A DNA stretch of 50,687 nucleotides from Cladosporium sp. IMV 00045 (taxonomy: Eukaryota; Ascomycota; Dothideomycetes; Cladosporiales; Cladosporiaceae): positions 1-50,687 of the forward strand of contig MSJI02000021.1 in the NCBI GenBank assembly GCA_001931905.2, in the 5' to 3' direction. Shown in pieces: positions 41,912-50,687 of the stretch. The notes under the pieces were generated by a model. The model saw only the letters and a list, made by a program, of their open reading frames with translations. It was not told the DNA's origin and did no database searches. The translations under genes were made by a program, and so were the position numbers. How positions within the stretch are numbered: position 1 is the stretch's first letter; the number at the start of each line of letters is the position of its first letter.

Positions 41912-44717
41912 CCAACGATGACTTCACCTCTAAGCGAAGGCACAAGACCGCATCGCACCCACTCGGCAGTCATGAGGACGCCAAGGGGGGAGGGTGGCTT
42001 CCGACTCGAGAACAGGATGGGCCCTAAGCCGGGGAGATCTCTCCAACCCGGCTAGCCAAGGTGCGATGTAACAGCAAGTGAAGAGATCGCGGAAATAGCA
42101 AGGGAAGGGAGTGAAGTGTGCTGGAAGAGGAATGTAGGTTGTCTGACGTGCATGTTTGAGCGAGCGAAGCGAGCCAGGGCAGGACCGCAGATGCTGCAAA
42201 GGGAATGGGCGCGGATCCTGGAGTCCAGCACAGCCTTACCGCCAGATGGCTGCAGATATCCGGTCGAGTCAAGTTCGTTAAGAGAGTCAGGGCTCGAGTA
42301 AGGCTTGTCGATCCTCAAGAGAAAAACAGGGTACAGACGGTGGCAGAGTAGTGTCGGCTCCTAGGGGTCATCAAGCCATGGCGTATGGAGCCCCGGAAGG
42401 ATTCTGCAGATGCTTCCATCTCGGATGTCACGCTTGGTGGTATACGAGGCACTACTAATATCGACGGCAAGAAACATGCTTTCTGCGAGTCAGGTGGAAG
42501 GTGAAGGATTTCCATGGCAGAGACCGTTCATCCGAGTCCGCGAGTCCAGCATGAGCTCGATGCCTTGAACCAACAGCAGACCATTCTCAGCCGAAGCAGA
42601 AGCGACTCCCACCAACCCAGCTGGCGGTCTCCACCCGCAAACCAACAAGCAAGCCTAGGATCTCAAGGCAGACGCCCGACGATCGACCCTGCGCCGCCAA
42701 CATGTCACACCCGAAGAGAGGGCGGCGCCTAGCGAGATCTCACATCCGATCGGCGAATTCGAAGGAAGCCTGACTGGCACCATACCGGGTTGTGGAGAAC
42801 GCAGTGCATTATTAGTGACTCGCGTGACATGACGAGGGGGAGTAGTGCGAGAGGAAGTGAGGTGAGTGGCTGGGAGAGGTGGCCAAGAGGAGAGAATGCA
42901 AGTGAAGTCTAAGGAATGCGGGGAGGCCTGAATCGCAATTCTGGGGGGAAACCGGACGACATCACCATACATGCGCACAAAAAACGTGATTCGTCTCGAT
43001 TAGGCAGGCAAACCACCTTGTCGGGAAGCGCGCAGAGAAGTATAAGACTGCACAGACGGAAAATAAGGCATGCTCTGTACTGTAATGCAGCATGACGGCA
43101 CGGCTACCGGAAGAGAAGGACTGCGCTCTGTTAGGTTTATCCTCGCAAAGCGTAGTAGCGACAATAGCGAAAAAGCTACGCACGAACGTACTTCATTTCT
43201 TGAGAGCACATGCATATGCCCACGCTCCACACTCATGCTTTTCCATGCCCATGCCCACATGCAACCGAGCCTGACTCGACGAGGTTTCCGAGCATCCGAC
43301 CGCGCTGTGAGAACATCGCACATGAGAGAGAAAATCCGCGAAACAATTCCCACCTGTCTTCAGCCGCCACGTTCCTGATGAATTCCTTGTTTTGTCCTGA
43401 GGGGAAGCCGCTGACACGAAAGTGTTGGCATGCACGTATAAGCATCCTACCTAGTATCCTTCAGCCGACGACAGCGCACGAAGTAGTGACGGACGAATAA
43501 AAGCAATGGAAGTCGCATCTGCAGTTGCTTATCCTTCGGCGTTGGCGCAGCTGAAGAGACAAAAAAGGGTCCAACATCGGAAAAAGACCTAGGAAGATCA
43601 GCGGGCCCCCAGGTTCTGCCGCGGCAGGCTGCATATGATCTTTTCAGGTCCTTTGTATGTGGTCCGATATGCCGGCAGAAAAGCTGGCTGGTGAGTCGGC
43701 TTGTCTGAAGTAGGGGTAGTGTGCGCTTGCTTCGGCTGAGGTGTGTTGGTGGGTTCTTTTGCACTATTTGCGCACTAGACGCAAAAGCAATGTACATGTA
43801 CAGGTACTCAGGTGCCTAGGACGCTAGAGCGTATGCCTGGCCGCGAGACTTGATCAGCTGCGCACGAGACGAGACTAGACAATACTCTGCCTTTGCTCCG
43901 CTATGTCATCGTCGTCTTGACTCTCGATGATCTCTCACCAAGCCCTCGGGCGTAGTGGAGAGGGAGTGATGAGAGATCAAACTTCGCAAGTGGAGGGGCG
44001 TCGACAAGAAGGTTTACCTGGTGGCTTATTCGGAGTTGCAGAAGTGGCGCATGATGGTTTCGAGGCAAGATCGTAGGATTAGTGATAGCAAGAAGTCGTC
44101 ACTCAAGCAGCTTCCGAACAGGACAGAAAGGCGATCTGGTGGTGGTCCCACATCCCGACGACTCTGGGCAGTTTTGGCAGTGCAGGGGTGGTTTTGGACT
44201 TGTAGTTAGTAGTGAAGAGGGGCGAGATTAGGTTGATCAAAGGCGTGGTCTCGGCATCTGGAAGCATCTTGACGTCGACGTGCATGTTGTTACATGTATG
44301 TATGCGTTTGAACAGGTCAGGGCAGTGTGGCTGTGAATGAAGAGCGGAGTGCTCGAAACTCGCGTGATTGAGAGTATAGTCTTTGTTGATATTATTGTGT
44401 CCAAGCTACTGCTTGCAGCTAGCCTCGTTAACATACGTCTTGCTTTCCTCTCTAGCAAGACGAGGAAACACCTCTTCCTAGAATCGTCTATACTGTCAAC
44501 ACATACCCGTATTTGCAGCCCTCCTGAAACAAATAACGCCTTGCTCTATTGAGTATTGTTAAAACATTGGCTGCTGCCGCCGCCACCACCGAAGAATGAT
44601 GATGATGTATGAGAATCGGCGGTAATCTCATGTGCCATAATGATCCCACGACTCTTGACAACCCTCGCACTGGTGTATCTGTAAAACTTGTCTTCCATCC
44701 GCTGTAATGTTTTCTTT
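41912..44717. other. Gene-poor region with conserved hairpins (block 2)
   Basis: Counterpart of 30942-33918. Hairpins are kept at 43150-43181, 43410-43429, 43586-43650 and 43767-43785. No protein gene is supported. Confidence 0.5.
43586..43650. repeat. 65-base hairpin with internal 12-base palindrome (block 2)
   Basis: Arms 43586-43600 and 43636-43650. Compared with block 1 the left arm has changed, but as RNA two of the changed positions still pair as G-U, with one A-C mismatch. The palindrome CTGCCGCGGCAG (43616-43627) is identical. Confidence 0.65.
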
Positions 44718-45692
44718 TTACATAATTTTGTTGAAGGCAGGGATGAGGGTCTGCGCCAGCCAGAAAGAGAAGGTGAGCTTGGGACCGGTCATGAGGAGCT
44801 TGGGCATAAGACCCTTGAAGAAAGCAGACGGGCCCTCGTAGCGGATCATGTTGGCAATGACACGCGCACCGGTCTCCTTGACCTCAAAGTTGCGGTTCTG
44901 AATGCGGGTCTTGACGACGTCGAGAGGAGCGGAGACAATGAGCGAGGCGGAGGAACCGGCGACGGAAGCGACGAAGTTCTGCGACCAGGAGGCGCTGTTG
45001 TAGTCCTGAAGCTTGAAGAGGTACTGCTTGGCGGCGGCGGAGCCACCGAAAAGGGCGAAAGAGCCAGGCGCGTTGCGGGCGGCGGTCCAGCCCCAGCCTC
45101 TGTACAGGCTGAAGCCCTCGTCGGCGACAATCCTGAGGACACCACGGCCACGGAAAGACTCGGGGTTCGTCTGCCTCTTGATCTTGAGCACGTCGAGCGG
45201 CAGCAGGACGATCTCACCAATGCCAACAATGCTACCGGCGGTGGCGTGCATCATGGCCTTACCGTTACCGGCGCCGAAGGTGCGGTCGAAGGTGCCGCCG
45301 TGGTTCTTGGACAGGTAGTCGCGCACAAAAGGCTGGCCACCGTACTTGTAGACGCGCTGCAGGATCTTGTAGGCGGCGGCGTAGCCGAGACCAGGGAAGA
45401 GGGTGAACCAGCGGCTGAGGACGGGCTTGCTGGCTGCGTCCTTGAAGATGACAGTGTTGAGCTCGGAGGCGCTACCGATCTTGGACTGGTTGGACATGAG
45501 ACGCTTGGTGATGGTGTCGACGGGGTGGAAGACTGCGAGCTCGGCGATACCGGCGGAGCCTGGACATAGGGAGTCAGTAATCGCGCGACGGATGTTATGC
45601 CATTGAGATGTTGATTGCGTACCGGCACCGAGGATGCGAGCGGCAGTGGACTCCTTCTGCGCATCCTTTGCGGATGATGCGATGGGAGACAT
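44718..45692 (-). CDS. GGC1: Mitochondrial GTP/GDP carrier Ggc1 (complete, block 2 and flank)
   Basis: Exons 45692-45623 and 45559-44718 give 303 residues, the usual size of a mitochondrial carrier. The 63-base intron (GTACGC, branch TTACTGAC, GTCCAG) is a multiple of three with no stop, so unspliced RNA would read through; splicing gives ILGAGSAGIAELAVFHP. Three carrier repeats are seen, with HPVDTITKR, PLDVLKIKR and PLDVVKTRI. FPGLGYAAAYK and YKYGGQPFVRDYL match Ggc1 rather than other carriers. Known role: exchange of matrix GDP for cytosolic GTP across the inner membrane, needed for mitochondrial DNA and iron homeostasis. The ATG at 45692 is chosen because MSPIASSAKDAQKES is the first Met that leads straight into the conserved repeat. 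Confidence 0.93.
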   Translation of the reverse strand: MSPIASSAKDAQKESTAARILGAGTQSTSQWHNIRRAITDSLCPGSAGIAELAVFHPVDTITKRLMSNQSKIGSASELNTVIFKDAASKPVLSRWFTLFPGLGYAAAYKILQRVYKYGGQPFVRDYLSKNHGGTFDRTFGAGNGKAMMHATAGSIVGIGEIVLLPLDVLKIKRQTNPESFRGRGVLRIVADEGFSLYRGWGWTAARNAPGSFALFGGSAAAKQYLFKLQDYNSASWSQNFVASVAGSSASLIVSAPLDVVKTRIQNRNFEVKETGARVIANMIRYEGPSAFFKGLMPKLLMTGPKLTFSFWLAQTLIPAFNKIM

Positions 45693-46398
45693 GACTGGTG
45701 ATGGACGGTGTGTAGTGGGAATTGCAAGATTGTAATGGACGCCGGAAACGCCTATGCTGGAGGAATGCGAATCAAAGAACACACGATGGAAGGAAGGGAA
45801 CGGGAAAGGGGAGGGATGGTGGATGGACGAGCGGGAGATGTTGTTGAGATACGGGCACGCGAGCCAAAAATCGAGTAGAGCTTCCCCGAAATGCGCGAAA
45901 GGGTCCCCGTCGAGCCGTACTTTTTCCTGCCGCTGGCGTCGAATGGGTTTGGCCAAGCGCCGATGCCGCCGAAGCGAGTCCCTGTCACCACTTCAACTTC
46001 GATTGTTGTTAGTGAACTGCTTTGGTAATATTGTTTCGGCGTTGTTGATAAGTCATCGCGACTTCAGATTACTTAAGATCTACTTTCGATCGCAACCAGC
46101 TTGTTGTTTGTCTCATGACAAGCCGACTGCAATGCTTGGAACCGAAAAAATCAAGGACGCGATCAGGGACGCGATCCAATCTCACTGGATGCTAACACTC
46201 ACATAGACGAACAAAAATGTACAAGAATGGAAAAACCCAACACTCGTCTCAAAGCACGATGGGCATGCAACTCTGCGATACCGCTGTGAACTTGGCGAGA
46301 ACAAAGCCCGCGTTTTCACCCTTTCGATGACGATCCATCAGCTACACCTACATGTACACGTCCAAATACATGACCATAAGAGCAGCTCAATCTCCAAA
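45693..46398. other. Intergenic, GGC1 promoter and RING gene 3' flank
   Basis: No gene, repeat or RNA seen. The GGC1 leader is purine/pyrimidine biased. Confidence 0.5.
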
Positions 46399-47511
46399 TC
46401 AAAAGCCCAAAGACACCCAAAACCGAACCCCTCCATCAATCAACCCATCAACCCCCATCACCCACTCCCAAACCACCTCCCAACTCGACATCTGCCTCTC
46501 CGTCCCCCAAAACCTCCTCACCTCCCCATCAAAGAAAACCACAAAATCCACCTCCGGCACCTGCTGCGCCACATACCACAAATTCAACCCCGTCACCAGC
46601 ACGGCCAAAACCAACGTCCTCTCCCTCAACCCCGTCATGAAAATCGGCATCTCCCTGCTCGTCCCCTGCCCCCAAAGCAATTTCCACCCCCACGGGTGCA
46701 GAATCGTGATCGCGGACATCGCCGCACTGATGTAGTGCGCTTTCCAGATTTTGAGGCCGATCAAGGTCAGCGTGAGGGCTACTAGGGCGCCGGAGGTGGC
46801 GATTAGGAGCTGGAAAATGTACGCTTGCGGTGCTTGCGTGCGGAAGAGGGGGCGGCTGCAGAGGGGGCAGGAGGGTTTGAGCGAGGTTTTCAGGCGGGAC
46901 AGGCATTCTCTGCAGACGGTGTGGGCGCAGGGGAGCAGTAGGGGTGGTGGCGTGGCGGACCAGCAGATTAGGCAGGTGGGTTCTTCTTGCTCTTCGTTTT
47001 CTTCTCCTTCGTCTGCGGTTTTCCCTTCCGAAGACGTCGTTGCAATTTCACCGGCCTTCGACGACTCCCCAGGCCTTGAGCCCTTGCCGTCACCAACAGC
47101 TTTCAACCCCCCAACAAACCCATCCCACCCCTCCACCCTGCTCTCAGCAAAACTCCACCCCCCATCCACACACACCGACCAACTCCCCCAAGCGCCCGCC
47201 ACACAAACCGCACTCACCATGTCCCTCACATGCACCGCCCCAACCCACGCCGCAAACGCCAAAATATCCACCCAAGTAACTCTGAACCCCACCACGCGCT
47301 GCCGACGGAGCAGGGCGAGAGTTATGAGCAAAGCGAGGAGGGTGGTCAAGGGGATGTAGAGAACTTCCCGCAGAATGGAGAGGGTTTGCGTGCGGTTCAG
47401 GATGGCTTGGAGGCCGGCGGCGAAGGAGGCGGCGTTGGAGTCGGGGGAGGAGGCGTGGACGGTCCAGGAGGGGGTGCTGCTGGCGGCAGAGGCGGATGAG
47501 TCCAAGTCCAT
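46399..47511 (-). CDS. Membrane-anchored RING-finger protein, probable E3 ubiquitin ligase
   Basis: Intronless, 370 residues. A C3HC4 RING is complete: Cys180, Cys183, Cys195, His197, Cys200, Cys203, Cys215 and Cys218. It is preceded by an acidic Glu-rich linker. Hydrophobic segments at about 49-68, 80-105, 232-254 and 298-316 indicate a multi-pass membrane protein with the RING on the soluble side. Known role of such proteins: ubiquitin transfer from an E2 to substrates, often in organelle quality control. No named yeast orthologue is evident to me. The upstream in-frame Met at 47511 is the natural start, opening MDLDSSAS. Confidence 0.8.
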   Translation of the reverse strand: MDLDSSASAASSTPSWTVHASSPDSNAASFAAGLQAILNRTQTLSILREVLYIPLTTLLALLITLALLRRQRVVGFRVTWVDILAFAAWVGAVHVRDMVSAVCVAGAWGSWSVCVDGGWSFAESRVEGWDGFVGGLKAVGDGKGSRPGESSKAGEIATTSSEGKTADEGEENEEQEEPTCLICWSATPPPLLLPCAHTVCRECLSRLKTSLKPSCPLCSRPLFRTQAPQAYIFQLLIATSGALVALTLTLIGLKIWKAHYISAAMSAITILHPWGWKLLWGQGTSREMPIFMTGLRERTLVLAVLVTGLNLWYVAQQVPEVDFVVFFDGEVRRFWGTERQMSSWEVVWEWVMGVDGLIDGGVRFWVSLGF

Positions 47512-48527
47512 GGTTGTGAATGTGAATTTTTCGATGTGCGGCGATGGAAAAACTCCGTGTCCTTGTGGAAGGTTTTGGGCTAGATTGTGAGTTTTGTCAG
47601 GTCCGGTGTGTCGAGTTATGGTTTGTCGTAAGTAGTGACGATGGTTTTTCTTTCCTCCTTTCCCCGTTCGAGTTTCTAAGCTTTTTCTTTGCCCTTGGTC
47701 TTGTGTTTGTCAAGGTCCTTAGAGTGCCCGCCCAGGGTGGATCTCTATCATCGAAAGCAAATTTTGCTTTCCTTTTGTTTTTCTCTTCTTGAGTTCACCT
47801 GCGAGTGCTCGGTGAATCGGTGATGGAAGTGCGAATGAGAGGGATATACGTCTTTTGGCTTTTTGTTAAAAGGAAGGAATACATGTGACCGAACATGAAT
47901 ATATATTCTAACATAGCCACGAACGTCACAATAAGATAGATGATGATCAAGAACGGGGACCTCGTCGGCAGGACTGCGGTGCCTCGGTCGTGAGCTAGTT
48001 ATTATCGCGTAGTAGGTGAGTAGTTTTTCGACGGAGAGTTGTAGGATGGTGAACTTGCGAGTTAGCTTTGAATCCTTCGACGGATATTCGGCACTGCTAC
48101 TGCTATAATCCAGCCATCCCTCCATACATCGGAACAAGCACTTCATAATGTGTGAAGCAAAACCAGCTTAGAGACCGAGATCAAGACTTGGTTGAATGGA
48201 TAATCGTGAGAGAACGAGATTTGCAAATTTTTTTTTTTTTTGTTATTCCCTTTTCTGGTCGTAAATCCGTAAATCAAGCTGCCTTGACTTGCTACAGCCT
48301 CGCCGTTTGGAATAACAGCGTTTGCAGGCGTCTTTGTTCCTTTTTCTCTTCTTACTGCTCCCCTTCTATAGTCGTGTATGTTGCCCATTGTCCGTGACCA
48401 TGTTTCCTGGGAGAGCCCGAGTCCCTCCACCCCGTGGCCAAGGCAGCTAATGGGCTGGAAAAGCTCTCATCAGGTCAAAATTACAACATCTCCATTCTTC
48501 TTCCCCAAATGCGGCACCTCTCCAAAA
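47512..48527. other. Intergenic, about 1 kb
   Basis: RING gene promoter and FES1 3' flank. Includes a run of 14 T near 48227-48240. Minus-strand frames of 132 and 95 codons here show no domain and low-complexity ends; I do not call them. Confidence 0.5.
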
Positions 48528-49181
48528 TCAAGCCCTGTTAGCCTTAGCTCTCACAGCCCCGATCAACACATCCACAGCGTCCATGTCCCCCGCGTCAATC
48601 TTGCCCGTACTCCACACATCTTTCGGCACACACTTGACCAACTCATCACACGCCGGCTGATAATTTCTGACCTCCGAGCTCAGCGCGCCCGCAGCCTTCT
48701 TCCTCGCGCCCAACGCCTCATCCTCCACCACCATCGTGACCAGCTTCGGAATAGCATTGATAGCAAGACACCTCTCTTGACAAGCCGGGTTGTTCTGCAC
48801 GGCCGTGCTGAGACACGCCGCCGCCCAAGCGCGCATCTCGGCATTCTCGTTGTCCAGCTGCTCGACGAGGGGAATCCACAAGCCGAGAGGCTGCATGTTG
48901 TTCGCGTTGTCGATCCCCTCGATGAGTTGTTCGAAATTGTCGAAGGCGATCAGTTTGTTTTCCAGGTCGACTTGGTCGAGCGGCGCGATGATGGCGGACA
49001 TGGCTTGTTTCATCAGGTCGGCTTCGGAAGGCGCGCCCATTAGTTGCGCGAGGACTTCGGGGTCCAGGCCTTTGGAGGGGTCGCGGATCGCGTCGGTTTG
49101 CACTGTGGAGGGGTCGTCGCGAGAGGCGGCGGAGTTTTGCACGCTCCATTGGAGGAGTTGGTTGAGGCGGGGGTCGTTCAT
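48528..49181 (-). CDS. FES1: Hsp70 nucleotide exchange factor Fes1
   Basis: Intronless, 217 residues. It opens with MNDPRLNQLLQWSVQNS, the Fes1/HspBP1 N-terminal signature. A helical armadillo-like core follows (LENKLIAFDNFEQLIEGIDNAN, then PLVEQLDNENAEMRAWAAAC) that grips the Hsp70 nucleotide-binding domain. Known role: exchange of ADP for ATP on cytosolic Hsp70, directing misfolded proteins to degradation. The yeast protein is about 290 residues; this shorter form is common in filamentous ascomycetes. A tandem CCACCACCAAA-type repeat sits directly before the ATG and a candidate heat-shock element lies about 112 bases upstream. Confidence 0.93.
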   Translation of the reverse strand: MNDPRLNQLLQWSVQNSAASRDDPSTVQTDAIRDPSKGLDPEVLAQLMGAPSEADLMKQAMSAIIAPLDQVDLENKLIAFDNFEQLIEGIDNANNMQPLGLWIPLVEQLDNENAEMRAWAAACLSTAVQNNPACQERCLAINAIPKLVTMVVEDEALGARKKAAGALSSEVRNYQPACDELVKCVPKDVWSTGKIDAGDMDAVDVLIGAVRAKANRA

Positions 49182-49215
49182 TGTGGTGGTGGTTTGGTGG
49201 TGGTTTGGTGGTGGG
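49182..49215. repeat. Tandem GGTGGTGGTTT-type repeat in the FES1 leader
   Basis: Roughly three imperfect 11-base units immediately upstream of the FES1 start codon; on the mRNA it is C/A-rich and so unlikely to fold. Confidence 0.6.
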
Positions 49216-50644
49216 AGGTTGCTGGGTTTTTGGTTGGTAGGGTGTGGTTATTTTACTGGTGGGGAGATTCTTCTTTGCTTCAAATTGTTTGTGAAGTTTC
49301 AGAGTCTTTTGAAAAATCAGAGTATTTGATCGAGAGTAATGTGAAACGAGTATACTGTGAACAAACAGATAATGTGAGTAGTAGGCGATGATAATATTTC
49401 AGACGTCACTTTCTTTTCAAGAACGGCAAACCTACCTGATTCGGCGGGGGTGGTAGATTCTCGGCCCTTCGCGTGGCTTCTCCCAGCGACTGGAAAGAGA
49501 GAGTGAGAAGAACAGTCAACAGCACATCTTCAGGGCTGCATTGACACGGTGATAAGATACCAATGCTAGATCTGTGAAGATACAAGCCGTTGTCCATCTG
49601 TCAATTAGTAGGTGTAGATCTCATCAGACGCAACGGCAACAAGAAGAAGAATAGGGGAAGAGGGATGTTTTGGTGGTTCTTCACGATCATCTCTCTCAAC
49701 ATTCCGCCCCGCCTTCCAACCCCGCCATCCGTGCCCAAACCCTTTGCTGGTCTGTGTTGTGGTGAAGGACAAGCGAGGGAGATAGGGATTGATGAGTGGG
49801 TGATGGCATTTGTATAGGTATGAATATAGTGATGTGGATGTGAAGATGCTTGTCTGCCGCTATAGTGCGATCTCTTGACAGCAGTGCTAAGCTGCATGCA
49901 GCAAGCAGACAGTAGTAGGCTCTCACAACCGTGGCTCAATCGTGGCTCGTACCGGATATCGGCTTGCGCGTAAGTCATGAGCGGCGGTGCAGCTGACTGA
50001 AGGAAATGTTTGTGAGTGAGGGAAACACACGGAGAGAGGAAGATGGAGCGAGAGAGAGCCGGCCAAGGTTGCTGGAAGTACGCGCGTTGGTATAGACTGG
50101 AAGACTCCAGGCAGATGGTATTCTGAGGCAGCAGAATTCAGTGGATTGTTTATATAGCTACTCTCAAGCAAAGTCAGCCATCTATCACAGTAATTGCAAC
50201 TGCCAAAAATATTTCCCTTGCACAGCCCGGCCACACACAAGCACACATACGCACATCTTCCCATTCTTCCTCCTCCTCTTCGCCACAAAGGACAGGCCGG
50301 CCTCGCCCAGGAGACAAACACGCTCCCACGCTATTGGCCAGCCCATCCCGCGCTAAACCAGGAAGGCAGCGCCAAGACATATCCACTTCGCTCACTCGCC
50401 CGCGCTGGCCGGTGGAAGGGCCTGCCCGTCTTCACCGACTAAAGCACAGCCAGCTGTCTGTCTGTCTCTCTGCCCACCTTGCTCTCCCAATCTCCACCCA
50501 CACCACACCACCCACCTCACCTCTCCAAACACCCGCCGCCCTCTTCACCACCCAGCTACCTCTCGTCGTGGTATCGCTGCTCAACCTCATCCATCAACTC
50601 TCACCACCTACACCTAACCCCACCACCCAAACAACACCGTCGCC
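49216..50644. other. Divergent promoter region, FES1 (-) and the next gene (+)
   Basis: About 1.4 kb. Contains TATATAG at 50151-50157, an inverted CCAAT box (ATTGG, 50333-50337), and a strongly pyrimidine- and CACC-rich leader over the last 200 bases before 50645. No gene seen. Confidence 0.5.
49293..49300 (-). promoter_or_regulatory. Candidate heat-shock element of FES1
   Basis: GAAGTTTC fits two inverted nGAAn units (GAAnnTTC). A third unit is not perfect. Hsf1 control of Fes1 is known in yeast; here it is inferred. Confidence 0.3.
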
Positions 50645-50687
50645 ATGGAAGGTAAGCTGCTTACCCATACGCACTCTCCCCCTCGCC
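50645..50687 (+). CDS. Start of a gene running off the window; possibly actin
   Basis: GCCATGG is a good start context. ATG GAA G is followed at once by GTAAGC, a normal donor, so exon 1 would be seven bases (50645-50651) with the intron leaving the window. Ascomycete actin genes commonly have this very short first exon (Met-Glu-, phase 1). The CT-rich leader and CCAAT box suit a highly expressed gene. If not spliced, the frame reads MEGKLLTHTHS. The evidence is seven bases plus context only. Confidence 0.3.
   Translation, partial: MEGKLLTHTHSPPR

Larger units (their letters stand above)
34614..45392 (+). repeat. Duplicated block, version 2 (10,779 bp), starts at the N gap
   Basis: Same four genes as block 1. 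First base is homologous to 23606; the base homologous to the end of block 1 is 45392, after which sequence continues into the 5' part of GGC1 and unique flank. In 24721-24940 against 35742-35961 I counted 17 differences in 220 bases, one of them amino-acid changing. Confidence 0.95.

Noticed and set aside
1..50687. tRNA, rRNA, snRNA, telomere repeats and transposons
   Set aside because: Scanned by eye for T-loop motifs, U-RNA signatures, TTAGGG arrays and transposase or reverse transcriptase motifs; none convincing. A covariance-model search would be decisive.

Overview
This is nuclear DNA from a filamentous or black-yeast-like ascomycete. Genes are protein-coding on both strands, with a few short introns (about 52-85 bases) that carry GT..AG ends and CTAAC/CTGAC-type branch points. 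The gene content is fungal: a STRIPAK subunit, a hybrid histidine kinase, a NACHT-ankyrin receptor, a YAT2-type carnitine acetyltransferase and Ggc1. I infer a dothideomycete, possibly a diploid or hybrid black yeast such as a Hortaea relative. That placement rests on gene style and on the duplicated block described below, not on a search.

Layout. 1-3061 (-): STRIPAK scaffold Far11/HAM-2, C-terminal end off the window. 3529-7281 (-): hybrid histidine kinase whose coding frame is restored only by a spliceosomal twin intron. 7897-10458 (+): Rab-GAP Gyp7. 11901-12656 (+): small secreted protein in three exons. 13333-17581 (+): endocytic EH/UBA protein Ede1. 18431-20078 (+): FAD monooxygenase. 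20697-23045 (-): NACHT-ankyrin NLR-like protein. From 23606 a block of about 10.9 kb occurs twice in the same order and orientation: carnitine acetyltransferase (-), RAD57 (+), GH43 glycosidase (-), mitochondrial GTP/GDP carrier GGC1 (-). Block 1 (23606-34593) stops inside GGC1 at a run of 20 N. Block 2 (34614-45392) starts right after the N run at the base homologous to 23606 and carries on into a complete GGC1. 46399-47511 (-): membrane RING protein. 48528-49181 (-): Hsp70 exchange factor Fes1. 50645 (+): the first codons of another gene, possibly actin.

The double block is best read as two diverged versions (homeologs or divergent haplotypes) of one locus laid end to end across a scaffold gap. 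A real tandem duplication is not excluded. I counted 17 differences in 220 aligned coding bases, yet only 6 residue changes in 839 for the acetyltransferase, so both versions look selected and functional. The block therefore acts as a built-in two-sequence comparison. It shows several non-coding stretches, some with clear hairpins, that are more conserved than the neighbouring coding DNA.

The genes do not form a pathway cluster. Most are housekeeping or signalling genes (STRIPAK, two-component signalling, Rab and endocytic traffic, DNA repair, mitochondrial GTP transport, proteostasis). The accessory ones are the NLR, the monooxygenase, the secreted protein and the GH43 enzyme. No tRNA, rRNA, CRISPR array or intact transposon was seen.
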